Positions 36,366 through 48,281 of a DNA stretch of 64,000 bases are shown piece after piece. The stretch is taken from the NCBI GenBank assembly GCA_018894105.1, contig CM032125.1:34829032-34893031 (forward strand), in the 5' to 3' direction. The first letter of the stretch is position 1; every line of letters begins with the position of its first letter. The notes under the pieces were generated by a model that was given only the letters and a program-made list of their open reading frames with translations, was not told where the DNA came from and ran no database searches. The stretch comes from Jacaranda mimosifolia (taxonomy: Eukaryota; Streptophyta; Magnoliopsida; Lamiales; Bignoniaceae). The translations under genes were made by a program, and so were the position numbers.

Positions 36366-37140
36366 CTACAATTATAATGTAGTTTTTTCTTATCTAACAA
36401 TTAAATCTTCATCAACGTTCTCCATTTTATTCAGTTTCATACTACTACATTCTTGGAATTGTATTAATCCTAGAAATGCAGTAAATAAACTTACTTGGCT
36501 CCAAGAAGCTGTTGTATACTTGGATCTTATAATTAAAATTACTTTTTGCTAAGTGGTAAAATTGAGCTGTCATGATTATTTTTAAAATATTACTGTGGTT
36601 GAAAAATTACAATTAAAGCGAGATTCATTTCTGATTAACAATCTTTTTTAGCTGTGAGATTTATTTCAATTTCTTGCCTGTTTGATTCCTCTCAAAGGGC
36701 CGTAATATATTGCCTCTTGATGACCTCATACAAACATAAGAAAAAAGCTGTATTGGTGTGATGACCTCATACAAACATAAGAAAAAAGCTGTATTGGTGA
36801 TCATTTTTGTACTCATGTCTTTATTTTCTCTCTTGCATGAGAGATCTTCTTCTGGTCTCTTTTGTGGCTTTATTATAATAATATGTTTTTCGACCAAGCA
36901 TAGTCCCCTTTCATTGTTTTAAAAATTATATCATCCTAATGTTATTTATGATATAATATAGGTAAAATTGTGAATGAGATACCAATTTCCTAAAATGTCA
37001 CCCCCATTTTCCTATTTTGGACCCTCTATTCCATTCACGATTTCATCTCTAACTCCAAGTGTATCTAATTTTTAATTAATTATTTTTATAAGAAAATATT
37101 TAGTACACATATCATATATTTATGAAATAAAATAGGAAAT
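36366..37140 (+). other. Inverted RLP spacer with a 41-bp tandem duplication
   Basis: Corresponds in reverse to about 25430-25980. 36718-36758 and 36759-36799 are two identical 41-base copies. No gene seen. Confidence 0.5.
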
Positions 37141-37415
37141 GAAAGGGAAAATTGCAATTTTAGTCCTGTAACTTTACCTAATTTGATTTTTGGTCCTATA
37201 AGTTGCATAATTACAATTCTAGTCCTACAAGTATTAAAAAATTGTCACTTTTAGTCCTTTTTTCATTGGAGTTGGTGAAAGTCATCAGAAAAGCTAACGT
37301 GCCTTACCGGGTGCACGTCCATTTGGAGATTTTGTCTTTTTGGCAGCTGACATAGTAGGTAAAATTGCTATTTTTGTGCTGCAACTTTACGCATTTTGGA
37401 TTTGTAACACCTCGA

Positions 37416-38135
37416 TCAACTCTCCATCTATTGGTTCTCAAACTTCAAGCACGCTAGTCGCACTTCCATCAATCTTAGTGATAACAATATGCCAGATCCC
37501 ATTCCTAATGTTTTTGAGGACATGACTTCACTTGCATATCTCTATCTCTCTAGAACTGGTGTCAAAAGTGGTATTCCTAAATATTTTGGGAATATGAGCA
37601 GTTTAATACATTTAGATCTAAGTGGGAATAATTTGACTGGAGAGCTTTATGAGCTTATGATGAATTTATCTGGGCTTATAGAAAAAAACCTACGTGATGT
37701 TTGGCCGGACACAAACAGACTAAGTGGATCAGTCTGTAATATGTTGAGGTTTCATCCTTGGAAAAATTGAGACTTGGGACCAATCAATTGAATGGGTCCA
37801 TTCAAGCGGGCTACCTAAAATTACCCGATCTTCTTGAGCTTGATTTGTCTAGAAACCGACTTACAGGTCCTGTGCCTGATCTTTCATTTTCTTCGTCACT
37901 CAAACAATTATTACTCAACAACAATAGGTTTAATGAGATTTCATCTCAAAGCATTGGACGTCTATTCGAGCTGGAAATTCTGTTTATTGGATCAAACCTC
38001 TTTGAAGGCATATTTACGGAGGCCTTTATGTCCAACTTATCTTGATTAAAATTATTGGACTTATCTTCCAACCCATCTCTTACATTGAAGTTCGGCCCTC
38101 ACTAGGTTGTTCTTTTCCAACTAGTATATTTGAAA
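37416..38135 (+). pseudogene. RLP central-LRR fragment
   Basis: Plus-strand piece from the LRR with 'STLALIHWFSNF' to the LRR with 'YLKL'. It has a small deletion at its left end. Its coding pieces are in different frames: 37489-37770, then 37758-38045, then a stop and the last LRR. By eye it is very close to residues about 255-490 of the intact gene at 20049 ('TGVKSGIPKYFGNMSSLIHL' is identical). This points to a recent copying event in inverted orientation. Signal peptide, cap, island, membrane helix and tail are all absent. Confidence 0.85.
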
Positions 38136-39060
38136 TTGTGTCTGTTAAGTTGTATTTTTGTCTTTATATTCATTTAATTTTCCCTTGTGATCAATAATAA
38201 AAATGCTTAATTATTGGGTTTTAACTTTCATTTTATATTTTGTAAAGCAAATTAAAGATTCGAGCTTATGTAGTTGAAAATCGAGCATTTGACATGTTTG
38301 GAGCAAAGATTGCATTACCGAGGAGATGAGATATGAAATAAGGAAATAATTTGAGTGTGAACATGTTTTCGCAGTTGTATATTCTTGGAATATTTTAATT
38401 TAAATTTCTTAAATTATGATAATTTTAGTTTTCCTATTCTGATAGGACTCTCATTAGTTTTCCAGTTGCATTAGGAATAGTAGACTATTTATAGGGAACT
38501 AGGTTTTTTTCATAAGGGAGGGATTCATTCTTTTGTTTAGCATATTTTTAGTTTCTTGCACTTTTTCTCTCAGACATGAGTAGCTAAACTCTTCTTCTAG
38601 CCGAAGAAACCATCGAAGTTTTGATTTTTCAGTATTTGTGAGATCTAATTGATTTAATTTGTTTTTCTTATTCCTTGAGTATTTATTTATCTTCTGTTTT
38701 CATTACAATTATTCATATTTATTGAATTTAGGGCTCAAATTTGATAGTTTAGAATAATTGTCCTATCAATTAAAACATTAAATCCGTAATTATTTAACTG
38801 TTCTAATATTTACCTAGGTAGTCTATAAACCTACATCTCCAGTACTTTAGGATTATTGCTCCATCAGATTTATGCTAATCAAGGATTCTTGAATAAAAGA
38901 TTGATTTTAGAGAGATTGTATATACCCACTCTGAATCACTGTACTTAGGGTTGGTCCGCATAAAGTAACGTCATTATTCTTGAATAAGGTATTTTGAATT
39001 TTTATTTTGTCACCAATTATAAGATTATTGAATTCTAGCTCCTGCTACTGGGGGCATCCC
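38136..39060 (+). mobile_element. LTR-like, non-coding retroelement fragment (tentative)
   Basis: The RLP fragment ends abruptly into a non-coding stretch with a TATA-like 'ctatttataggg' near 38488 and the phrase 'agccgaagaaaccatcgaag'. The style is that of plant retroelement LTRs. A second end, a target duplication and a coding region were not found. Confidence 0.3.
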
Positions 39061-39841
39061 TCTAACAGCAGACAGGCACATTAGAGAAATGTTTATTCAC
39101 TTGGCTGTTACAGACGAAGGAAACATTTAAATTGCTTATTTCTCAAACCTTAAATTTCTGATGCCACTGGATTCATTTCTCTGTTTGTCGGATAATGGTC
39201 TTTTAAGAAGTTCAGGAACAATGCGCCAAGGAGGTAAGAAAATTCATGCACTCATCCTGTTGCTCCGATGTAAAAATATCATTTCAGTCTGAGGAAGGAC
39301 AAGGTTGCGAATAAGTATATTATATTTCCTTTCAGTTAATGCTATAGGTACTGTAGGTTCCGAGGTATCCTAATAGGGTTATGTGGTTGGTAAGTTACAT
39401 TAATCTGAGATCATTTCTGCTTGATAATTTAGAACAACATTCAATAATTTTAAATGTGCTTTGCAAATTAACGTTGGTGGCTTGCCAATGTATTAGTACT
39501 TGTAATTCTTAATGAGATCATTTAACTCTTTCTTGCCTATTTAATAACCTGCTTCCAATTCACATAACAAAAATACTCTGTTCTAGTGCTGTTTGTGATT
39601 CTTGTGCTCATTATTAAGCTTCAATATTTTTCTGTCCATTATTGCTCTCTGCTAAATAATTGTATAAGGACATATCAAGTTAGGGGCAAAAAAGAATGGG
39701 GCAGAAAAGAAAGTGAACGCACAGTAGCTACTGAATGAGCCACATATTATTGTTTGTTCCACAAACTGTCCTCATCATGATGATTATTGGGCTGGAATAT
39801 TAAAAATTCTCCAACTGCAGCGAGAGCCAAACGTCACACCT

Positions 39842-40471
39842 ATGCCCACCGATGCTGACACCCCTGACTCAGAAGTTGAAATTCGTTTGCCTGATGAGTG
39901 CAGTTTTCAAGTAGTGGAGCACTCAACAACACCTGAAAATTTGAACTTCATTAATTTGGACAATAGGGATGATGTAGCCAATTCAGAAGCTGAAATTAGT
40001 TTGCTGGATGAAGACAGCTTAATTTCAATTGATGATATGATAGCTCATCACAACTCAATGTCTACACTTAGTAGGGACTTGATGGAAGCTGACCAGGTGA
40101 CATCAAACATGGCAGTTCATATCAGAAAGAGCTCAGGATCTTTAAATACAAAGCGAGATAATAGCTATACCGCACTAAGTTCTGAAGTTCAATCAGTTCT
40201 TGACTTCTCAGGGCTGGTAACTCATGGGAAACTGCATTCTCAGTATCCAGTATACAGTGTACAGCAACCCACTACTTGTCCAGAGCAAGTGGCTACACCT
40301 GACATGAACGCAATGCAATTCTTGCCTTTGACTTCACCTCAAACAACCTATCAAGGCTTCGGAAAATCAAATGCAGGTAAACATAATCTGATGCTCTTCT
40401 CCAATTTGCCTCATCCCTATTTAAGTTTTTTTAACTGGGCCTCTAAATCCTCCAGCCTTTCACAAGGTTGA
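39842..40471 (+). CDS. Unrecognised gene fragment, Asp/Glu/Ser-rich (209 codons)
   Basis: An open frame unlike any RLP. The open reading extends upstream to about 39734 without a Met ('CPHHDDYWAGILKILQ' precedes the Met), so the true start is probably on an earlier exon. The protein is acidic, Ser/Thr-rich and lacks signal peptide, membrane helix or known fold. It has repeated 'SEVEIRLPDE' and 'SEAEISLLDE' motifs. A GTAAAC donor follows 'GKSNAG' at 40376, so the last 31 codons may be intron. Codon use looks coding. An acidic activation region of a plant transcription factor is possible but unproven. It may be a captured gene piece, since retroelement-like DNA precedes it and RLP spacer follows. 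I do not recognise the family. Confidence 0.45.
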   Translation: MPTDADTPDSEVEIRLPDECSFQVVEHSTTPENLNFINLDNRDDVANSEAEISLLDEDSLISIDDMIAHHNSMSTLSRDLMEADQVTSNMAVHIRKSSGSLNTKRDNSYTALSSEVQSVLDFSGLVTHGKLHSQYPVYSVQQPTTCPEQVATPDMNAMQFLPLTSPQTTYQGFGKSNAGKHNLMLFSNLPHPYLSFFNWASKSSSLSQG

Positions 40472-41333
40472 TACAGTCGACCATTGTGATTGTCATCCTT
40501 TCTTACAAAGGATCAATTTTGTAGTTAAAAAGTGGAAGCAGATTGATACGTACGGACTATCTTTTCAAACATAATTTCATTCAACTCCTAAAACAAATAT
40601 TTGGAGTCCTAAAAGGTGATGTCATATAGCTTACATCTCAGATCATCTTGTGATTAGTTGATGTTTCTACTATCTGATATAATGATTTCGTTCAAGTGAA
40701 CATTTCTTGTAGCGTAAATTAATGGAGAAACAAAATGATAATTTAGTTCAAGATGCTTGGTTTGGCCATGATGACAAGATTGCCAAGCAAATACAATGCT
40801 AGATTTCAATCATTTTCGTGTCGGGTACTGTAAAATTACTATTTTATCATTATTTTGTAACTTTATTACAAATTTTGATAAAACACTAGTAATGAATGAT
40901 TCAACATATTTAGCTAACCCTCAACCTTTGATACAGATATCAACTTAATGCCCAACTCTAATTTGACCCAAAAAAGTCTTTCTCTTTTGTTAGGATAAGT
41001 AGATGATGCATTTTTATTCGAAGTTCATATTCAATTATAGAAATGCAAACGTACTAGTAGGCATGTTCAATGTAAAAGGGACATGAGGTTAAGTCATTAA
41101 AATGCGTAAATAACATAAAAAGGTAAAAATAATGTATTTATGTAGATTCTCAAGGCAGTGAAAAGAATTAATGTTATTTTGATAAAAAAGGATTATTAAT
41201 TGTTTTCTTCTCCTTTATCTAATATCCAAAGAGGATGTAGCGTGGGTTTATGGTATTATCCTAATCAATTCATATTATATAATTTATTATTTTCATATAT
41301 GAAAATATGTGGCAGGTTAGACATTATTGAGAG
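40472..41333 (+). other. Inverted RLP spacer
   Basis: From about 40720 this matches the reverse complement of spacer at about 7350-7870. No gene seen. Confidence 0.5.
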
Positions 41334-44173
41334 TAGGGATGGCAATTGGTAGGGGTTCGGGGGTGATTATTGGTCCCCGTCCTCATCCCTATTTTCCAAA
41401 TCAATCTTCATTCTTGTCCCCATACCCAATGGGAAAGAGAACCTTATACCCATCTCTGCATCCAATGGATGCGACAACTTTTGCGGATATTCTCCATTCC
41501 CCATTTATCATTCTATTTTTTAAAATATATTGAATAGAAATTATAATTAATTGAAAAGTCTACAATTATAAATTCGCTTAAATAAGATGCAATCTAAGGT
41601 CACCAAAAGTAAAATAGGATTAATTCAATTAAATATAATCCAAATCATAATAGGATTAATCCAATTAAATATAATTCAAATCATAAAGAGTTGGATGAAT
41701 AATTTTGTTTCTCTCTTTGATCTTCAATTCTTTGCATTATTAAATTAAATCATACAAGTTTAAATCAACTACCACTTTTGCCAATGGATAGTTGCTGTGG
41801 CACGCAAAAGGTTTTTTGCCTTTTTTCCTTACTAGATTGGTAGGTAATGGGTCTTTATCGAGTCGATTTTATTTTTAAAAATTCTCTTTAATTATAATAG
41901 AATACACATGTATTTTATTAATTTTAAATCTTTAAAGTGTTATCCTAGTTAGTATGTATGATTTTAAATTTCATATATGTTTAGATAAATTATTTAAAAT
42001 TATGCACAATAAGTATCAAAATCCTACTAGAAAAAATTACAAATAAAACTTTGTTATAAAAATATATATTTTTTCTGTTGTTATTTATTATAATTGAAAT
42101 TGAAACTTAATATTATGCTTATTACATTATTTTGATTTAAAGTAAATAATTCACATATTATTATTTTGATGAAAGAAATAAAATGCAATATTAAGAATTA
42201 AATAATTATTTACTATAAATTGTAAAATTAATTAAACCAACATACACACACTCACATTTATGAATTATGGAGGCGGAGGTGGAAGTGGAGATTCTCCATA
42301 CCCAATCTCCAAATCCCAATTGGGTATCTATTCCGGCGAGTTTGGATAGGGAAAGAGTTAGAGTTGTAAATAGGACTGTGAATAGATATTCAAAAAATTT
42401 TTTATCGTTCACATTCAAATTCATTTATAGGACATATTATCCGTATTTGTTTAAAGAGAATATTATCCATATTCGATTAGTAGATATTCGATTGTAAACG
42501 GATACAAATATGGTAATTCCCAATTCAATTCATTTAATATTTGCTTCAAATACATATCAATTGAATATATCCATTTATTTATTCAATCATTTGTAATTTA
42601 ATTAAATTCATTATCTGTATATGATAAATAATATTTAAAAAATTGTTATATATAATATATTCTAATTTTTCATATATTTTAATATATAAATAATATTTAA
42701 AAAATTATTGTATATAATATATTATTATACATGATGACAGTAATAATAATTAACCACTACTAAATCAAGAAAAAAATTGAAAAATCAATATATGAATGGT
42801 AAAATTAATTAATATAAAATTATTATTGCTTGACTTTATAATTAATTTGTATTGGTGTCATTTTATTAATATTAATTAATCATAAAGTCAATCAGTAATT
42901 AGAGAAAAATTAACTAAATCAACAATAATTAATTTTTTAATTCTAAAACAACTTGACAAACTTTTTTTAATGAAATTTATTACAAAAATATGCATTTTAT
43001 TACAAGTTAATGGATTCGGATATTCGGATTTTTATAAATTGATGTATTCTAACGATTGTAAACAAATACTGATATATTCAAATTCGATTGGTATCCAGCG
43101 GATATGAATTGGGATATTATTAAAAAATATTTATCAAATATGGATATGAATACGAATATTATAAAATTCAAATGGACACGAATATGGATACTATGTATCC
43201 ATACTATTTAATATCTGTTTACAATCCTATTTGTAAATGTGTAAGGTAAAACCCTACCCAAGCCCCAAAAAAATAGTTGTACCCAGACCTAGGCTCATAC
43301 CCACTAAAGAAAATGTAATGGACATGGTACCCATGAATTACCCATAATCCCATATCCAATAATTACCCATCATCCTAATATCCAAATTTAACCAATTAAT
43401 TTAAAAATTACACATATCAAATTAAAAATAGACAAATTTAGATTTTTTTAATATATATAATTCAAAAATATTTATTATTTTTTGTACAATAATATATTTT
43501 TCAAATTTATATATATTTGTTTAAATATATTATATTGAAAAACTATTAAAAAATGAAAAATATAAAATTAATCTTTGCACTAAACATATTCAAATAAAGA
43601 TTCACTGCTACATTTTGCTGTTGTTTGATTTTGATTGACAATTGTAGCAGTTAATAATTATATTCAGATTTCAGAAGGAAAATAATAATATTTTTTATGA
43701 TTTTATTTATTTAGTAAATCAAAATTAAATGTATAAATTAATTAAATTAAATTAAATATATATATGTTAGTTGAATTTAAGTAATATTTTTTGTTATCAT
43801 ATACTAAGAGAACCTTTTAGTACGAAAATAAATAATCAAAACACTAAAAAGTTATGTTCAAGAAGTTAGATCCAATGGGCATTGAGTTATATTGGGTAGA
43901 TAAGGTACATGGTCTTTTTACTTGAATATTTTAAGATGGGGTAAAACATAGAGTCTTATCATTTGGGTGTTTTAGTATATAAGCTCGAGTATGGTGAAAC
44001 CTTACTCATTGACAGGCCTAGAAAGACTTATATCATACCCACATCCGTCTCCTCATGGTCAAAGCAGGTATTCCTCATCCTGCCTCCATACTGGATCAAC
44101 AACTAAAATCTCCAAATCCATCGATTCAAAGTAAGCGGATACCCCCAGGCAGTGGGTTAAATTGCCTTCCTTA
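41334..44173. mobile_element. hAT-type element with perfect 8-bp target duplication, interrupted by a second element
   Basis: The termini 'tagggatggcaatt' and, reverse complemented, 'taaggaaggcaatt' match at 12 of 14. Both flanks read 'attgagag' (41326-41333 and 44174-44181). This perfect 8-bp duplication fits the hAT preference nTnnnnAn. Total length is 2840 bases, of which 859 belong to a nested element, leaving about 1980. No transposase frame is visible, so the element is non-autonomous. It sits inside inverted RLP spacer. Confidence 0.75.
42372..43230. mobile_element. Nested MITE inside the 41334-44173 hAT element
   Basis: The left end reads 'aggactgtgaatagatatt'. The right end, reverse complemented, reads 'aggattgtaaacagatatt' (15 of 19 or better, two bases inside the boundary). 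The 8-bp 'ttgtaaat' borders both sides (42364-42371 and 43231-43238). The interior has many 'ggatat' and 'atatcc' motifs and no coding frame. Because it interrupts the outer element it inserted later. Confidence 0.6.
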
Positions 44174-44181
44174 ATTGAGAG

Positions 44182-45060
44182 TATATCAAATCTGTCCTTT
44201 TACTTATTCTATATCCAGTAAAATTTACATCTTTACTTATTCAATAAAATTATGTCTAAATGGCCATCATTATTGATGAATTATTACAGCAGTTAACCTT
44301 TTCAACTGATTGACAGATAACACACACACGCACACAAATAATATATAGGTCCACTAAATGCTACAGATTTAATTAAAATGAAAATTTTTCTTCACATTAT
44401 TGCTTCTATAAACATTTAGACGCATTAAAAATATATGTTGGTCTCCCTGTGAAAGAATTTCAAATTAAGATTTTATTGATAAGTGGTTCATTCCTGGCTA
44501 GCTCTCAATAAATCGGGCATCATTTAATAGTTTAAAAAAATATATTTCTTTTAGATATTATTGTTTAATTCAATAAAATAGTTAAATTTAATTTTTATAA
44601 ATAATCAAGTAAAATTATGCTGTAATCGATTTTAAAATAATATGATGAAACAATCTAATGCAAATTAAATGGAGCCTAATTACTTTAATGGTTAAAACTT
44701 GATGGGGTCTTTTAGGAAAATTTTCCTGCATGCTGATTTTGGTTCTCGGAAGCTCTTTAATTATTTTTTTAATTTTCTTTCAATTTATATTCTGTATTTC
44801 AAGTTATGTTTGATCTGTATTCCATTTAAAAAATATATATCAAGTGTATTAAATATTTTCTTCTTTCATGTCATTGCTTGTTATAGGGTTAACTTCTTCT
44901 TTTTCCTTTTGATCATTTCTGTAGGTCAACTTAATTATTATGCAAGTGTTCCTCATCTTTTTTCTTTTTTCTTCCTCATCAATACTTCTTGTTTTCTCTT
45001 TTGGGGTCGACTTAATTATTGCACAAGTCTTCCATTACACACATACTAGCTAGCGCTTAT
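44182..45060 (+). promoter_or_regulatory. 5' flank of the plus-strand RLP pseudogene
   Basis: Reverse-complement match to 6240-7000. Two purine/pyrimidine repeat units lie near 44900-45040 ('cttaattattatgcaag', 'cttaattattgcacaag'). The TATA box 'gcttatataattg' lies at 45056-45068, about 115 bases before the start codon. Confidence 0.5.
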
Positions 45061-45304
45061 ATAATTGAGTGCAAGAAAATCAAAAGATCATTCCCAAATA
45101 TATGCAACTCAACATATATCATTCTCTGCTTTTTTACTTTTATCCATCTGTGCAAGCATTATTCTAAAAATATTTCCTCAAATGAATTTCTTTCAATTTC
45201 TTCCTTTATTAATATTACTAGTTTTCTTACTAGTAAGCTTGAGGCTCATCTTTGGTCATTCTCTAGAAGTGGAGAGTGGTAGTAGCAATACGTGTTTAGA
45301 GAAG

Positions 45305-45309
45305 GAAAG
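45305..45309 (+). repeat. Left 5-bp target-site duplication (gaaag)
   Basis: Identical to 47690-47694 across the LTR insertion. Confidence 0.9.
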
Positions 45310-47689
45310 TGTAATACCCCAAGTCTTTATATAAATTATTATAATATAGATACGATATTGGATGGTAGAAATTACGGAGTAAAATTTTGATTTTGATTTT
45401 TCAGTGATATTATTGGGTTGCTCTTCTCCTAGAATTTGAGCATGCAAATTTATTTGGGACTCAATTAATATCTAGGGGATTTTAATAGAAATAATTATGC
45501 AATCCTAATTTTGGTACTCATTTTGATTTTATTTGCAATTCCAAGGATATACATTTTAGATTTTTTAGGATTGCTTTGTGATGATTGAAGATGTAGAATT
45601 TCTTAGGACAATTATTTGATGGAACTTTATTTATGGAGTTTTATATTAATAGTTAAGTTAGTTGCTCAATGGATATCAATTTTGGAGCTAAATATTAGTT
45701 TTTCATTCAAGGTTATTTGACTTGGGCCATAATTATATGAATTATATGTGAATAAATATTAGAGGTAGATAAATTATGTTTAAAAGATTTCTTTTGGGAA
45801 TTGACAATATGATATAGGCCCTAATTATATTTTTATAAAGTAACTATTAATATTTGGTCCACATCTTGTTAGATGTATTAAGCCCAATCTATTTAGTTTG
45901 TTTTAAGTTATGATTAAGTCCATAAATAGTGTACAAAATAAGCCCACAAATTATTTAGGTCCATGACTATCCAGTTAAAGATGAATAAAAATTATTTTTA
46001 TGGAATTTTTGAATTTATGGATAGATGGATAATTTTAGAGGTCTTCCCATCATCTTTGAACTCTATTTGGATAGTTTTTGACCCCCATAAGGTATCTAGT
46101 CATGTTGGTTAGCTAAAACCAAGTAAATATAGATGATATGCGATCCTAGAACCTTAATTTTTGTTCCTCTTTACTCTCGTGCGAAAATTCATTAATATTT
46201 CATATTCTTGTGATTACTAACCTATGGCAATAGCTAGACAAAGTCTAAAATAATTAGAATCCTGAGAAGTTAAGATTTTATAACTATCTCTATGGTTTTT
46301 GGTTATCATTATTCTGATTGAGTCTGATCAAATCTAAGGAGTTAGAATTAGAGTGACCTTCTTATCTCAATAAGATATGAGTTCTAGTTTATCTAGAATA
46401 CTTAGCCTAGTAGTATAAATACATCTATATTAGGAAATAGAGAAGCCAATACGTAGAGGTGAGAAAAATATCAATTTTCTATTGTTCTTCAAAAGATCCG
46501 TAGGAAATTTATTCTTGGATAATAACATACTATTGTTTCTGTCGTAGAATTAGTGGAGAAGGCTTAAGTGGTAGATCAAATCTGAAGGAAACTTTGGGTT
46601 TTAAGATTTTGGTGTAAGTAAATCTCTATTTTTGTTCTGTTGAAAATATTTTCTACATGAATGATTTATGCATAAAAAATAAATGATATGTTCTTTTTAT
46701 TAGACTTTTAGATCTAAAGATATTTATTGTAGAATTTTCTATCTGCAAATATTTAACTATTTTTCTGCGTGCACAAAACTTATTTTTAGTATTTAAGCAT
46801 GTAAAATAAAATCTTTCTGAATACTTGCACAAGCTATAGTACGCTTTGTCCAAATAAATAATAAAAATGATTTATGCTATGAATAATCAAGAAACTGTTG
46901 GTAGGAACAAGTTCCGTAACTGTGCTATGGGGTTACAGTAGCAAAAGATTTCTAAAGCCCCTTAACGGCATTGTAGTTAAGATTTCTAAAGCTACTTAAC
47001 AGCATTGTAGTCAAGAATTCTGAAGCCACTTAATGGCACTGTAGTTAATATCTTGGCCAAGATAACCGATTAGAATCCGAAAGTTCATGAGCATGTTTAA
47101 TTAATGAATTGAAAGTTTCAGATAAGCTGTATAACTTCTATTCTGAATTACTCTGAAAGTATGTCCTAAAATTCTAATAAGATATTTCTTGAATTTTTGC
47201 ACATTAATTGTTATGCTTTTGAAAATGAATACTTTTACGTTAATTGTTATATTTTTGCAAAGTGAATATTTTTATTTTTCAATAATTTTTCATGGTATTT
47301 ATTCTTGCTCAAATCTAGTAGAAAGAGAAAGGAGATTTATTTACTGAGCAAAGTGTCGCTCATAAGATATCAATTCACCATTTTGCAGATAACTTAGTTC
47401 AGGACGAGGAAGATAAGCAGTATTGGGAATGGTGACAAGAGAGTGGTACTTTTTTCATACAGGTTTAATATGATGTTTAAGTTGGTTAGGAAGTTTTATT
47501 TGAAGTTTTGGGTTCTTAAATTTGATTGTAAGACAAGTATTTAATTATTCATTTGAGGTGATCTATTTTTGAATTATTTAAATAAAATTATGGGAATTCA
47601 ATAAATTCTGTTGGATTTGAGGCTTAATGTCTCTAAGTCTTTAGGTTTAGGGATACTGCTGTATTATGTCCCGAATTTGGGGCGTGACA
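45310..47689. mobile_element. Solo LTR, 2380 bp, probable Ty3/gypsy (Tekay/Del-like)
   Basis: It starts 'tgtaataccccaag' and ends 'ttggggcgtgaca'. The ends are TG...CA and form a short imperfect inverted repeat. It is flanked by the 5-bp duplication gaaag. It contains a TATA-like 'tataaata' at 46413-46420 and three tandem 34-bp units at 46947-47048. No gag-pol sequence or second LTR is present, so unequal recombination has removed the rest. The size and 'ggggcgtgaca' end resemble Tekay/Del chromovirus LTRs; that family name is inference. Confidence 0.8.
46947..47048. repeat. Three tandem 34-bp units inside the solo LTR
   Basis: 46947-46980, 46981-47014 and 47015-47048 share 'gatttctaaagcc.cttaa' and 'gcattgtagt.aa' with a few changes each. 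Confidence 0.85.
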
Positions 47690-47694
47690 GAAAG
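47690..47694 (+). repeat. Right 5-bp target-site duplication (gaaag)
   Basis: Matches 45305-45309. Confidence 0.9.
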
Positions 47695-48258
47695 ATAAGC
47701 TCTTCTCAAGTTTAAAGACAACTTTGTTGATACACATGGCCGACTTGCTTCTTAGGGTACTAGGAAAAATTAAAGGGAGTGCTGCAAATGAGAGGGGTAC
47801 TATGCAATAACGAAACCAGTCATGTCATACGATTGGATCTTCACAATGAATATGATGTTACTCATCTAAAAGGTATTATAAGCAATTCATTACTTGAACT
47901 GCAACACTTACAATACTTGGACCTCAGTCATATTGATTTTAATTATGAGTCTATTCCTAAGTTCATTGGTTGACTCAGTGAATTGCGGCATCTTGATCTT
48001 GTGGAAGCTAATTTTGGTAGACCAATCCCATATCATCTAGGTAACCTATCCAAGTTGTCATATCTTGATCTTGGTTACAATTTAAATTGCTACCGCAAAA
48101 GCCTTGATTGGCTCTCTCATCTTCATTCACTTGAATATCTTATCTTAGTTTGATAAACCTCTCAAATGCAACCAATTGGTTACAAGCAATAAGCAAGCTG
48201 ACCTCCATAAAGGAATTATATTTGAGATCTAGTGTGCTACCAGATATCCCTCCATCTT

Positions 48259-48281
48259 CCCCCCCCCCCCCCCCCCCCCCC
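48259..48281. repeat. Poly-C tract in RLP coding remnant
   Basis: A run of 23 C encoding an expanded Pro stretch at the 'IPPSSLPSING' block of the intact paralogues. Confidence 0.9.

Noticed and set aside
37141..37410. Repeated 'attgcaattttagtcctg' type text, possible transposon ends
   Set aside because: The two similar stretches are in direct rather than inverted orientation, so they do not define a MITE. Boundaries unclear.
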